Positions 1 through 5,635 of a stretch of 7,364 bases of DNA are shown piece by piece; positions within the stretch are counted from its first letter, which is position 1; each line of letters begins with the position of its first letter. The notes beneath the pieces were generated by a model, which was given only the letters and a program-made list of their open reading frames with translations, did not search any database and was not told the DNA's origin. The stretch comes from JAHJGG01 sp041658785 (GTDB lineage Bacteria; Patescibacteriota; Patescibacteriia; Magasanikbacterales; UBA922), in NCBI GenBank assembly GCA_041658785.1, contig JBAZZL010000046.1, positions 1-7,364 on the forward strand, written 5' to 3'. The translations under genes were made by a program, and so were the position numbers.

Positions 1-48
1 TCCAGTGCTCCAGTGCTCCAGTGCTCCAGTGCTAAAGTGTTTAAGTGA
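1..48. repeat. Degenerate tandem octamer repeat
   Basis: Four exact copies of TCCAGTGC occupy 1-32. Two decayed copies follow, TAAAGTGT (33-40) and TTAAGTGA (41-48). The next eight bases, TATAATGT (49-56), match TAAAGTGT at six of eight positions, so the array may run into the start of the first gene. A period of 8 is not a multiple of 3, which argues against coding. The array is cut by the window edge. I recall similar AGTG-containing octamer arrays between genes of Parcubacteria, but I could not check this. Confidence 0.8.
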
Positions 49-54
49 TATAAT
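49..54 (+). promoter_or_regulatory. TATAAT box touching the first start codon
   Basis: A perfect -10 hexamer abuts the GTG at 55. No -35-like hexamer lies 16-18 bp upstream, because that stretch is octamer repeat. A transcript from this box would begin near position 61, downstream of the GTG, so the box cannot serve a transcript that uses this start codon. It may be only a decayed repeat unit. Confidence 0.2.
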
Positions 55-1242
55 GTGTTTGGAAAAAAAAAAAGCGACAAAATATTAGGAAAAAGCGATA
101 TTGTTGATGCCGAAGGCGAGGAGAGAATAACTACTATCCCCGGCATATTTTATGGCGGGGCTGACCCGGAGATTTATCATGCATTAGCCGCGGACGAAAA
201 GATCGCCGGGGAAAAGAAAAAAAGTGATGAAAAAGAAAAAAAAGGCGAGGCGGCAGCCAAACCGGCAGGAAAGTTGAAGCAGCTTTTTTCAAACAAAAAA
301 TTTCTCTATTTGGGAGGAGGGATATTTTTTTTAATTATTGTCGGATTCATTTCATGGTATTATATTAATCAAGCGTTTAAACCCAGGCAAGCAATTGTTG
401 GGCCAGGGCCCGCGGAAGTTGCCGCCGAACAGCCAAAACCAGAGTCTATAAAGCAACCATCAAGGTCAATTTCAACCACTACTCCAATTTTAGAAGAAGT
501 TGAGGAAAAAGATCTGGCTCCGACCACCACTCCCGCCCTTGAAGAAGCGCCGTTGGAGTTTCCGCGAATCATTTTAGTGGATAGCGTTGACCTTGACGCA
601 GATGCCCTAACCGATATTGAAGAGGAATTGTTTGATACCGACAGCGGCGAGTGGGACTCGGACGGAGATGGATATTATGATGGACAGGAAGTCGTGAATT
701 TATACAACCCGAAGGGATTTGCGCCTATCAAGCTTATTGATTCGGGCTTAATCCGCGAGTATGTCAATCCGACCTGGCAGTATCGCCTGTATTATCCTTT
801 GGGATGGGAAGCGGCGCCGGTTGATCCGGATGCCAAACAAGTGTTATTCAGCGCGATTACCGGGGATTATGTTGAAGTTGTAGCGTCAAAGATTGACGCG
901 GGAAAATCATTTCCAGATTGGTTTGCCGAGCATGCGGCCGGGCAACGTTTTGAGGATTTGGTTAATTTTTCCAATCGTTTTCAAGTGTCTGGTTTGAAGC
1001 GTCAGGATAATTTGACGGCGTATTTTATAAAAGAGGATTCGGTTTATACCATGATTTATCATCCCGGCGCCGCTGGTTTCATTCCATTTCGGCAGGTGGC
1101 AATAATGATGATGCAAAGTTTCCGGACAGCAAAAACATCCATTGATATTCCGGAGCAACCGGTATTGCCTGAGCCGGCGGAAACTATTATTCCAAGCGTT
1201 GAAGAGTTTACGGAGACTGCCACGACATCTTTACCCGGTTAG
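55..1242 (+). CDS. Single-pass membrane protein with TSP3-like calcium-binding segment
   Basis: Protein of 395 aa, function unknown. Residues 1-82 are charged and Lys/Glu-rich, probably cytoplasmic. One hydrophobic helix at about 83-104 acts as signal anchor. A Pro/Thr/Glu-rich linker (about 110-170) leads to an acidic segment, about 176-213, with D179/D181/D183, D187, E189-E190, D194/D196, D201/D203/D205 and D209. This spacing is typical of thrombospondin type-3 (EF-hand-like) calcium loops. Residues 236-358 form a globular region opening with a Tyr/Trp-rich stretch (YVNPTWQYRLYYPLGW) that resembles PsbP-like outer-surface domains seen in Parcubacteria proteins; that comparison is from memory. 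The tail (359-395) is Pro/Thr/Glu-rich and disordered. GTG at 55 is the first possible start after the in-frame TGA at 46-48 and gives the natural N-terminus MFGKKK; there is no Shine-Dalgarno. An A11 tract (63-73) lies just inside the gene. The protein probably faces outward, with an adhesion or envelope role that is unproven. Confidence 0.85.
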   Translation: MFGKKKSDKILGKSDIVDAEGEERITTIPGIFYGGADPEIYHALAADEKIAGEKKKSDEKEKKGEAAAKPAGKLKQLFSNKKFLYLGGGIFFLIIVGFISWYYINQAFKPRQAIVGPGPAEVAAEQPKPESIKQPSRSISTTTPILEEVEEKDLAPTTTPALEEAPLEFPRIILVDSVDLDADALTDIEEELFDTDSGEWDSDGDGYYDGQEVVNLYNPKGFAPIKLIDSGLIREYVNPTWQYRLYYPLGWEAAPVDPDAKQVLFSAITGDYVEVVASKIDAGKSFPDWFAEHAAGQRFEDLVNFSNRFQVSGLKRQDNLTAYFIKEDSVYTMIYHPGAAGFIPFRQVAIMMMQSFRTAKTSIDIPEQPVLPEPAETIIPSVEEFTETATTSLPG

Positions 1243-1301
1243 AGAATGCCCTGCGCGAGTTTAACTTGTAGCCAGTTTTAGATACTTTTAATCTATATAC
1301 A

Positions 1302-1386
1302 GCCTCAATAATTACTGTTTTTTGTGCCGACAACTGTTTGAGCTCGCGCGAGTTTTGGCGGCACAAAAAACAGTAATTATTGAGGC
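1302..1386. repeat. Perfect 28-bp inverted repeat, 29-nt loop
   Basis: The left arm (1302-1329) and right arm (1359-1386) are exact reverse complements over 28 bp. The loop (1330-1358) contains a smaller palindrome, CTCGCGCGAG, at 1343-1352. A T6 run sits in the left arm (1318-1323) and its A6 partner in the right arm (1365-1370). No T-run follows the stem on either strand, so it is not a canonical intrinsic terminator. It fills most of the gap between the first gene and ybeY. It could be a REP-like or small mobile palindrome, or a structured RNA that stabilises or insulates transcripts. Confidence 0.85.
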
Positions 1387-1458
1387 GGCGACAAAGAACT
1401 AACTATGAGTTCGTTCTTTAATAGGGTAAACCATAAAGGTTTTTTTGGTAAAAAAATT

Positions 1459-1890
1459 ATGGCATGCAACATTTATCAGACAGTAAAGAATAGTATTTTA
1501 TCGACGAGAAGAATTACAAATATTGTTGAGAGCGCGCTCCAGAAATTAAATTTTTCTCGCGCCTGTGTGAGTGTCCATTTGATAGCGGATGCGCGAATGA
1601 AAAAATTAAATACCAAGTATCTCGCAAAAAATTCTACTACTGATGTGTTGTCTTTTTCCACAGAATCAGCTGCGGGCAATTGTGAAGAGTGTGATTTGGG
1701 CGATATTTTTATATCATTGCCGCAAATTCGGCGGCAGGCAAAAGTGTTTGGCATTTCTGAAAAAGAAGAATTTGTACGGATCTTAATCCATGGGATACTG
1801 CATCTTTCGGGCTATGTTCACCAGAAAAGGCGGGATTCAGACAAGATGTTTGCTTTACAGGAAGATTTGGTTCATTTTTTTTATGAATAA
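1459..1890 (+). CDS. ybeY: Endoribonuclease YbeY (16S rRNA maturation)
   Basis: YbeY is a zinc-dependent RNase of the UPF0054 family that matures 16S rRNA 3' ends and helps ribosome quality control. From this start the protein is 143 aa, close to the usual 140-160. It shows TDVLSFS (about 61-67), LGDIFIS (about 80-86) and the metal site HGILHLSGYVH with all three histidines (H111, H115, H121). Two departures stand out. The Asp that normally precedes the last His is Val (V120), and the conserved Arg of the NxxYR motif (Arg59 in E. coli) is Leu in NTKYLAK. The reading frame extends upstream to an ATG at 1405, adding 18 residues with no family match. ATG 1459 was preferred because the following residues align with the family's first strand. 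Neither start has a Shine-Dalgarno. The gene overlaps dgkA, echoing the ybeY-dgkA neighbourhood of Firmicutes. Confidence 0.9.
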   Translation: MACNIYQTVKNSILSTRRITNIVESALQKLNFSRACVSVHLIADARMKKLNTKYLAKNSTTDVLSFSTESAAGNCEECDLGDIFISLPQIRRQAKVFGISEKEEFVRILIHGILHLSGYVHQKRRDSDKMFALQEDLVHFFYE

Positions 1891-2257
1891 TAAACGTTTT
1901 ATAAAAAGTTTCCGTGATGCGCTGAGAGGAATTACCTACATGTTTCGACACGAACAGAATTTTCGCATTCAACTTTTTATCGCTATACTGGTGATAGTAT
2001 CAATCTTTGTTTTTGATCTGCGCAAATCAGAGATAATAGTGGTTTTATTGCTGATTTTATCTGTATTGATATTAGAGATGCTGAATAGCGCGCTGGAAAA
2101 GTTTACAGACATAATAAAGCCCAGGCTTCATTATCAGGTAGAAATTGTTAAAGATGTGATGGCGGCGATGGTTTTTTTTGCATCAATTGGAGCGGTGATA
2201 ATAGGCATGATAATTTTTTGGCCGCATGTATTTGAATTATTAGGAAAACGATTTTAG
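1883..2257 (+). CDS. dgkA: Diacylglycerol/undecaprenol kinase family protein
   Basis: Membrane lipid kinase of 124 aa that uses ATP to phosphorylate diacylglycerol or, in the Gram-positive-type branch, undecaprenol. The latter feeds the carrier lipid for cell-wall synthesis, and the real substrate cannot be read from sequence. Three hydrophobic helices are visible, about 28-46, 50-64 and 92-114. The family signature EMLNSALE gives E65, N68 and E72, matching E69, N72 and E76 of E. coli DgkA. K90-D91 correspond to the conserved KD before the last helix, and E24 to the N-terminal helix Glu. The frame is open upstream to 1790, but that part lies inside ybeY. ATG 1883 yields the normal N-terminus (MNNKRFIKSFRDALRG) and overlaps the ybeY stop by 8 bp, so translational coupling is likely. 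There is no Shine-Dalgarno. Confidence 0.9.
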   Translation: MNNKRFIKSFRDALRGITYMFRHEQNFRIQLFIAILVIVSIFVFDLRKSEIIVVLLLILSVLILEMLNSALEKFTDIIKPRLHYQVEIVKDVMAAMVFFASIGAVIIGMIIFWPHVFELLGKRF

Positions 2258-2259
2258 AT

Positions 2260-2265
2260 TATAAT
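2260..2265 (+). promoter_or_regulatory. Possible -10 box before ftsA
   Basis: TATAAT lies 2 bp after the dgkA stop and 13 bp before the ftsA ATG. The -35 region at the right spacing (TTATTA, 2237-2242) is poor. If used, it would give a near-leaderless ftsA transcript (about 7 nt), which would fit the absence of a Shine-Dalgarno. This AT-rich gap makes chance likely. Confidence 0.2.
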
Positions 2266-2278
2266 TTCTTTTTTGATT

Positions 2279-3538
2279 ATGGCGCGAAGATCACAGCCGC
2301 AAATGATAACCGGAGTTGATATTGGATCAACCGCTATTCGTGTTGCCGTTGGACAAGCTAGCGCCGAAACGGAAGGCAAGCCGAGATTGCAAATTATTGG
2401 AGCGGTGGAAGTAGCATCCGAAGGAGTGAATAGAGGAGTGATCACCAGTATCGAGGACACTGTTTCGTCTATTTCAAATGCCATAGAACAGACAGAGCGC
2501 TTGGTTGGACTGCCTATCGAACATGCCTGGATAGGTTTTGGCGGAATACAGATTGTTTCTCAGCAAAGCAAAGGCGTGGTGGCAGTGGCGAAGTCTGATG
2601 GGGAAATTTCCGAAGAAGATGTAGATCGGGTGGTGGAGGCGGCGCACACAGTAGCTCCACCCTTGAATTATGAGATGCTTCATATCGTGCCGCGGGGTTT
2701 TACTGTTGATGGGCAATTTGGCGTAAAAGATCCGATTGGCATGACTGGGATCCGTCTGGAAGTTGATACTCAGATTATTCATGGGCTTACTACCCATCTC
2801 AAAAATATCACCAAGGCAGTCTATCGCACTGGAATTGATATTGATGATTTGGTTTTATCAATTCTGGCGGCCGGAGATGTGGTTACCACCAGCAGGCAAA
2901 AGGAACTTGGCGTAACGGTGGTGAATGTCGGAGGCTCTATTACAACTATGGCAGTTTATGAGGAGGGTGATATTATTCATGTCGCGGCCATGCCCATTGG
3001 CTCGGAACATATAACCAATGACCTGGCGATCGGGCTTAAGACATCCATTGATATTGCCGAGCGCATAAAAATTAATTTTGGCGAATGCATATCAAAATTC
3101 GTTTTGAGGAAAGAAAGGATCAATCTGGCAACGGTTGGAGCCGACGGGTCGGAAGAAGTGGGGAAAAAATATGTTGCTGAAATTATTGAAGCTCGGATGT
3201 GCGAGATTTTAGAAAAAGTCAATGAACAGCTGTCTCTGGTAAATCGCAGCGGCCTTTTGCCGGCGGGAGTGGTGTTTACTGGGGGGGGCGCAAAATTGGG
3301 CGGGTTGATAGATTTGGCAAAATGTTCATTGTCGCTTCCAGCCTCGCTTGGATACCCGGTAGATATATTAAGCTCTACTGACAAGATTAATGATCTATCT
3401 TTTTCCACAGCCATAGGTTTGGTAAAATGGGGAGCAGGATTGCAGCAGGTAAGCGCCAAAAGAAAGACCTCGCGTTTTTCCGTTTCTGGGAAAGTTGCGC
3501 AACAAGTGAAAAAATTATTCAGATCTCTAATCCCATAG
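2279..3538 (+). CDS. ftsA: Cell division protein FtsA
   Basis: Actin-like protein of 419 aa that tethers FtsZ filaments to the inner membrane and recruits later division proteins. In order: phosphate-1 loop ITGVDIGSTAIRV (10-22); the FtsA-specific 1C/SHS2 region (about 83-165); phosphate-2 loop VVNVGGSITTMAVY (214-227) followed by PIGSEHITNDLAIGL; adenosine motif TGGGAKLGG (334-342); and a basic amphipathic tail (403-419, VKKLFRSLIP) fitting the membrane-targeting helix. The phosphate-2 loop has Asn216 where actin-fold ATPases usually have Asp, and Met224 where FtsA often has Asp. Nucleotide hydrolysis may therefore be weak, though the same Asn may occur in relatives. ATG 2279 was preferred to the TTG two codons upstream (2273); neither has a Shine-Dalgarno. 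A G8 run (3281-3288) in the adenosine-motif codons keeps frame. It probably belongs to one transcript with ybeY and dgkA. Confidence 0.95.
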   Translation: MARRSQPQMITGVDIGSTAIRVAVGQASAETEGKPRLQIIGAVEVASEGVNRGVITSIEDTVSSISNAIEQTERLVGLPIEHAWIGFGGIQIVSQQSKGVVAVAKSDGEISEEDVDRVVEAAHTVAPPLNYEMLHIVPRGFTVDGQFGVKDPIGMTGIRLEVDTQIIHGLTTHLKNITKAVYRTGIDIDDLVLSILAAGDVVTTSRQKELGVTVVNVGGSITTMAVYEEGDIIHVAAMPIGSEHITNDLAIGLKTSIDIAERIKINFGECISKFVLRKERINLATVGADGSEEVGKKYVAEIIEARMCEILEKVNEQLSLVNRSGLLPAGVVFTGGGAKLGGLIDLAKCSLSLPASLGYPVDILSSTDKINDLSFSTAIGLVKWGAGLQQVSAKRKTSRFSVSGKVAQQVKKLFRSLIP

Positions 3539-3591
3539 AGCCATACCCATGCAAAACGGCTTATAAATGACAAGGTGATACGGTTTTTTAG

Positions 3592-3600
3592 TTATACACA
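3592..3600 (+). promoter_or_regulatory. Candidate DnaA box upstream of ftsZ
   Basis: TTATACACA matches the consensus TTATNCACA exactly. About 0.2 such matches on both strands are expected by chance in a window this size at equal base use. It lies 19 bp before a promoter-like -35 and about 130 bp before the ftsZ start. DnaA control of division genes is known elsewhere, but a single box is weak evidence. Confidence 0.25.
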
Positions 3601-3618
3601 CAGTTTCGCGAGCGACGT

Positions 3619-3647
3619 TTGACGATAAATCAAAAAACCTGTACACT
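3619..3647 (+). promoter_or_regulatory. ftsZ: Candidate sigma70-type promoter for ftsZ
   Basis: TTGACG (3619-3624, 5 of 6 consensus bases) is separated by 17 bp from TACACT (3642-3647, 4 of 6). Transcription would begin near 3654, giving an untranslated leader of about 75 nt to the ATG at 3730. An 8-bp inverted repeat, GGTTTTTT (3582-3589) with AAAAAACC (3632-3639), overlaps it. The 191-bp gap after ftsA makes a separate ftsZ promoter plausible. Confidence 0.4.
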
Positions 3648-3678
3648 ATTATTAGAGTAAATTGAAACGATTATCAAT

Positions 3679-3697
3679 TGAACAACAATTGTGTTCA
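3679..3697. promoter_or_regulatory. Operator-like dyad before ftsZ
   Basis: TGAACAACAATTGTGTTCA is a near-perfect palindrome with one unpaired base (A3684): TGAAC pairs with GTTCA around the core ACAATTGT. A second CAATTG (3675-3680) sits on its left edge. It lies between the candidate promoter and the ftsZ start, so it could be a repressor site or a leader hairpin close to the start codon. No matching regulator is visible in the window. Confidence 0.35.
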
Positions 3698-3729
3698 CAT
3701 AATGTGTCATGTTGCGTGTATCATGCATC

Positions 3730-4983
3730 ATGAAAAAAAATATGCCTCAAGTTAAACCAGAAATAGAAACGTTTGCAAAAATAAAAGTTATTGGCGTTGG
3801 CGGATCAGGGGGGTCGGCGGTTGATAGAATGGTAAAGAAAAAAATACGGGGTGTTGAATTTGTTGCAATGAATACTGATGTGCAAGCGCTTCATCACAAT
3901 AGCGCGCCAAGAAAACTGCATATTGGCAAAACTGTTACGCGCGGCCTGGGAGCGGGCATGGACCCGGATCTTGGCAAGCGCAGCGCGGAGGAATCGCAGA
4001 ATGAGATTAGGGAAATACTTAAAGATACGGACATGGTTTTTATCACCTGCGGCCTTGGCGGCGGGACCGGTTCCGGCGCCAGCCCGATAGTTGCTCAGAT
4101 TGCCAGGGATATGGGCGCTTTGACGGTGGGAGTTATCACCAAGCCGTTTTCTTTTGAAGGCGCGCAACGCAACAATATCGCGGATACAGCTTATGACGAA
4201 TTGGCAAGAAGCGTAGATACAATTATTACTATCCCAAATGATAGGGTTTTGCAGATAATTGATAAAAAAACTTCTTTAATGGACGCTTTTAAAATTGTTG
4301 ATGATGTGCTGCGCCAAGGCGTGCAAGGCATTTCAGAACTTATTACTATCCCGGGTTTAATTAATGTAGATTTTGCTGATGTAAAAGCAATCATGTCCAA
4401 TACCGGTTCAGCCCTGATGGGGATCGGGACAGGTTCAGGAGAGAATCGCGCGATTGATGCCGCAAAATCCGCTATTTCCAGTCCTTTGCTTGAACTTTCC
4501 ATCGATGGGGCGCGTGGTATTCTATTTACCATTACCGGCGGGGAGAATCTCGGCATGCAAGAGGTGGCAGAAGCCGCTAAAATTATTACCAATTCTTCTG
4601 ACGATAACGCCAAGGTAATTTTTGGCGCGGTGATTGACGAATCCATGGGAGAAGATATTAGAATTACTGTTATTGCCACCGGGTTTGAGGATTATGAAAG
4701 GCCTTTGCCGAAAAAGAATCAAGAGGATGAATCCCGGACGTTGTTTGGCAACAAACGCCCCTTTTACTCGCCGTCAACATTTATGAATTTGAAAAAGAAG
4801 CCTTTTTCCAAAGAAGAAGAGCAAAAGGAGGAAGATGAAGAGACTGCTTTATTTGCGGGCAAAACTATTGAACCCAGAGACGAGCAAGCCAAAGAATCGT
4901 TTCAAAATACAGGCAAGACAGTGATTGACGACGAAGAAGATTTGGAAATTCCGGCGTTTATTAGAAAAAAAATGGGGAAATAA
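3730..4983 (+). CDS. ftsZ: Cell division protein FtsZ
   Basis: Tubulin-like GTPase of 417 aa that polymerises into the cytoplasmic division ring. Residues 18-31 hold the first nucleotide loop (KVIGVGGSGGSAV; Ser29 replaces the usual Asn). The tubulin signature GGGTGSG is at 110-116. The T7 synergy loop NVDFADVKAIM at 212-222 keeps N212, D214 and D217, so GTP hydrolysis should be intact. A charged, disordered linker (about 324-403) leads to the conserved C-terminal peptide DLEIPAFIRKK (404-414), which binds FtsA and other anchors. Three in-frame ATGs compete: 3709, 3730 and 3742. The region conserved in relatives appears to begin around MPQVKPEIETFAKIKV (3742). ATG 3730 is a compromise and 3709 cannot be excluded; none has a Shine-Dalgarno. 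The gene ends in two tandem stops (TAATAA), 2 bp before the palindromic element. Confidence 0.96.
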   Translation: MKKNMPQVKPEIETFAKIKVIGVGGSGGSAVDRMVKKKIRGVEFVAMNTDVQALHHNSAPRKLHIGKTVTRGLGAGMDPDLGKRSAEESQNEIREILKDTDMVFITCGLGGGTGSGASPIVAQIARDMGALTVGVITKPFSFEGAQRNNIADTAYDELARSVDTIITIPNDRVLQIIDKKTSLMDAFKIVDDVLRQGVQGISELITIPGLINVDFADVKAIMSNTGSALMGIGTGSGENRAIDAAKSAISSPLLELSIDGARGILFTITGGENLGMQEVAEAAKIITNSSDDNAKVIFGAVIDESMGEDIRITVIATGFEDYERPLPKKNQEDESRTLFGNKRPFYSPSTFMNLKKKPFSKEEEQKEEDEETALFAGKTIEPRDEQAKESFQNTGKTVIDDEEDLEIPAFIRKKMGK

Positions 4984-4988
4984 TAAGC

Positions 4989-5184
4989 ATAGGACTTACC
5001 AGTTTGTCATTCCGAGCGAAGTGAATCCCGATTCGCATCGGGATGAACGCAGCCGAGGAATCCCTTAACGCATGTAATATAGACGCTATTGCATATTCAC
5101 TCGTTAAGGGATTCCTCGACTCCGTCCCAATGCGAATCGGGACTACGCTCGGAATGACATTGACGCCAAACGCGCAAGTCCTAT
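4989..5184. mobile_element. MITE-like palindromic element of 196 bp
   Basis: The ends are 9-bp terminal inverted repeats, ATAGGACTT (4989-4997) and AAGTCCTAT (5176-5184). Inside are three further paired blocks in mirror order: 14 bp (5005-5018 with 5146-5159), 12 bp (5027-5038 with 5130-5141) and 17 bp (5054-5070 with 5102-5118). The whole element can fold into one long imperfect hairpin. A local hairpin TCCCGAT/ATCGGGA (5026-5043) offers an alternative fold. There is no open reading frame, so movement would need a transposase elsewhere. TA dinucleotides at 4990-4991 and 5182-5183 would fit an IS630/mariner-type target, but since TA is palindromic this is not decisive. The block TCATTCCGAGCG...GAGGAATCCC resembles a dispersed repeat I recall from many bacterial genomes. 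Confidence 0.75.
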
Positions 5185-5187
5185 AAC
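5160..5187 (+). promoter_or_regulatory. Near-consensus promoter at element edge
   Basis: TTGACG (5160-5165, 5 of 6) and TATAAC (5182-5187, 5 of 6) are separated by 16 bp. The -35 lies inside the palindromic element; the -10 spans its right terminal repeat and the first flanking bases. Transcription would start near 5194, about 30 nt before the next gene. It is the best promoter match in the window and probably serves the small membrane protein and pyruvate kinase. Confidence 0.5.
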
Positions 5188-5215
5188 AAATAACAAAGCT
5201 AGCTGCTAATTATTT

Positions 5216-5219
5216 AGGG
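5216..5219 (+). promoter_or_regulatory. Short Shine-Dalgarno-like AGGG
   Basis: AGGG lies 4 nt before the ATG at 5224, slightly too close for an ideal site. It is notable because no other gene in the window has a visible Shine-Dalgarno. Confidence 0.35.
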
Positions 5220-5223
5220 TATT

Positions 5224-5622
5224 ATGTCAAAGAAAAAAGTAGAGGATTCTCTTAACCCCAACACAGAAATCAAGTTATCAGGCGACGCAAAAATTGATGA
5301 ATTGGCCAGTCAATCAGGCGATGATTTGAAAGTTTTAATTGAGAAAAATATCAAGTGGTCCCAGATAATTTATGAACAGAATAAAAAAATCAAACATCGA
5401 ATCACCTTGATGGCAGTTGGCAGCTATGTAAGGCTTTTAATTATTATTGTTCCAGTTATCCTTGGTATTATTTTTTTGCCGCCTCTTTTTAAAGAGGTGT
5501 GGAATCAATACAGCCAGCTTCTCTTTGGCGGCGCTGATCGCGGTCTGGGCGATGCGGAAGAAATTTTTTCGCAAGTGTCCGGAGATCAGATGGGGGAATT
5601 ATTGAAAATGATTAAAAAGTAA
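5224..5622 (+). CDS. Small single-pass membrane protein, function unknown
   Basis: Protein of 132 aa that I do not recognise. Residues 1-60 are hydrophilic, with an acidic/polar part followed by a Lys-rich amphipathic stretch (about 40-60, WSQIIYEQNKKIKHR) that may form a short coiled coil. One hydrophobic helix spans about 69-88 (LLIIIVPVILGIIFLPPLF). The last 40 residues are polar and could lie on the other side of the membrane. There is no cleavable signal peptide, cysteine or metal motif. It starts about 40 bp beyond the palindromic element and ends 13 bp before pyruvate kinase, so the two are probably co-transcribed. That adjacency does not establish a shared function. Base composition matches its neighbours, supporting a real gene. 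Confidence 0.8.
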   Translation: MSKKKVEDSLNPNTEIKLSGDAKIDELASQSGDDLKVLIEKNIKWSQIIYEQNKKIKHRITLMAVGSYVRLLIIIVPVILGIIFLPPLFKEVWNQYSQLLFGGADRGLGDAEEIFSQVSGDQMGELLKMIKK

Positions 5623-5635
5623 CGGCAGCTGATTT

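Noticed and set aside
1..48. C-terminus of an upstream gene, or UGA recoding linking it to the first gene
   Set aside because: The 8-bp period breaks codon register and TGA at 46-48 closes the frame; no gene in the window contains in-frame TGA, so recoding has no support.
1..48. CRISPR array
   Set aside because: The units are only 8 bp and contiguous, with no spacers.
1302..1386. dif site or integron attC
   Set aside because: The arms lack the XerC/XerD 11-6-11 layout and the GTTRRRY-type ends of attC sites.
1405..1458. N-terminal extension of YbeY from an upstream ATG
   Set aside because: The 18 extra residues do not fit the family's N-terminus, and the shorter form has normal length; kept only as an alternative start.
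1790..1882. N-terminal extension of the DgkA frame
   Set aside because: It lies entirely inside ybeY in another frame and precedes the standard DgkA N-terminus.
2977..3573. Long minus-strand reading frame opposite ftsA
   Set aside because: It is a shadow of ftsA, whose motifs and length are unmistakable; its translation shows no family features.
3539..3590. Intrinsic terminator after ftsA
   Set aside because: AGCC/GGCT (3539-3542, 3558-3561) is only 4 bp, and the T6 run at 3584-3589 is not preceded by a stem.
4191..4679. Minus-strand reading frame of 162 codons opposite ftsZ
   Set aside because: It is antisense to well-conserved FtsZ codons and no protein family is recognisable.
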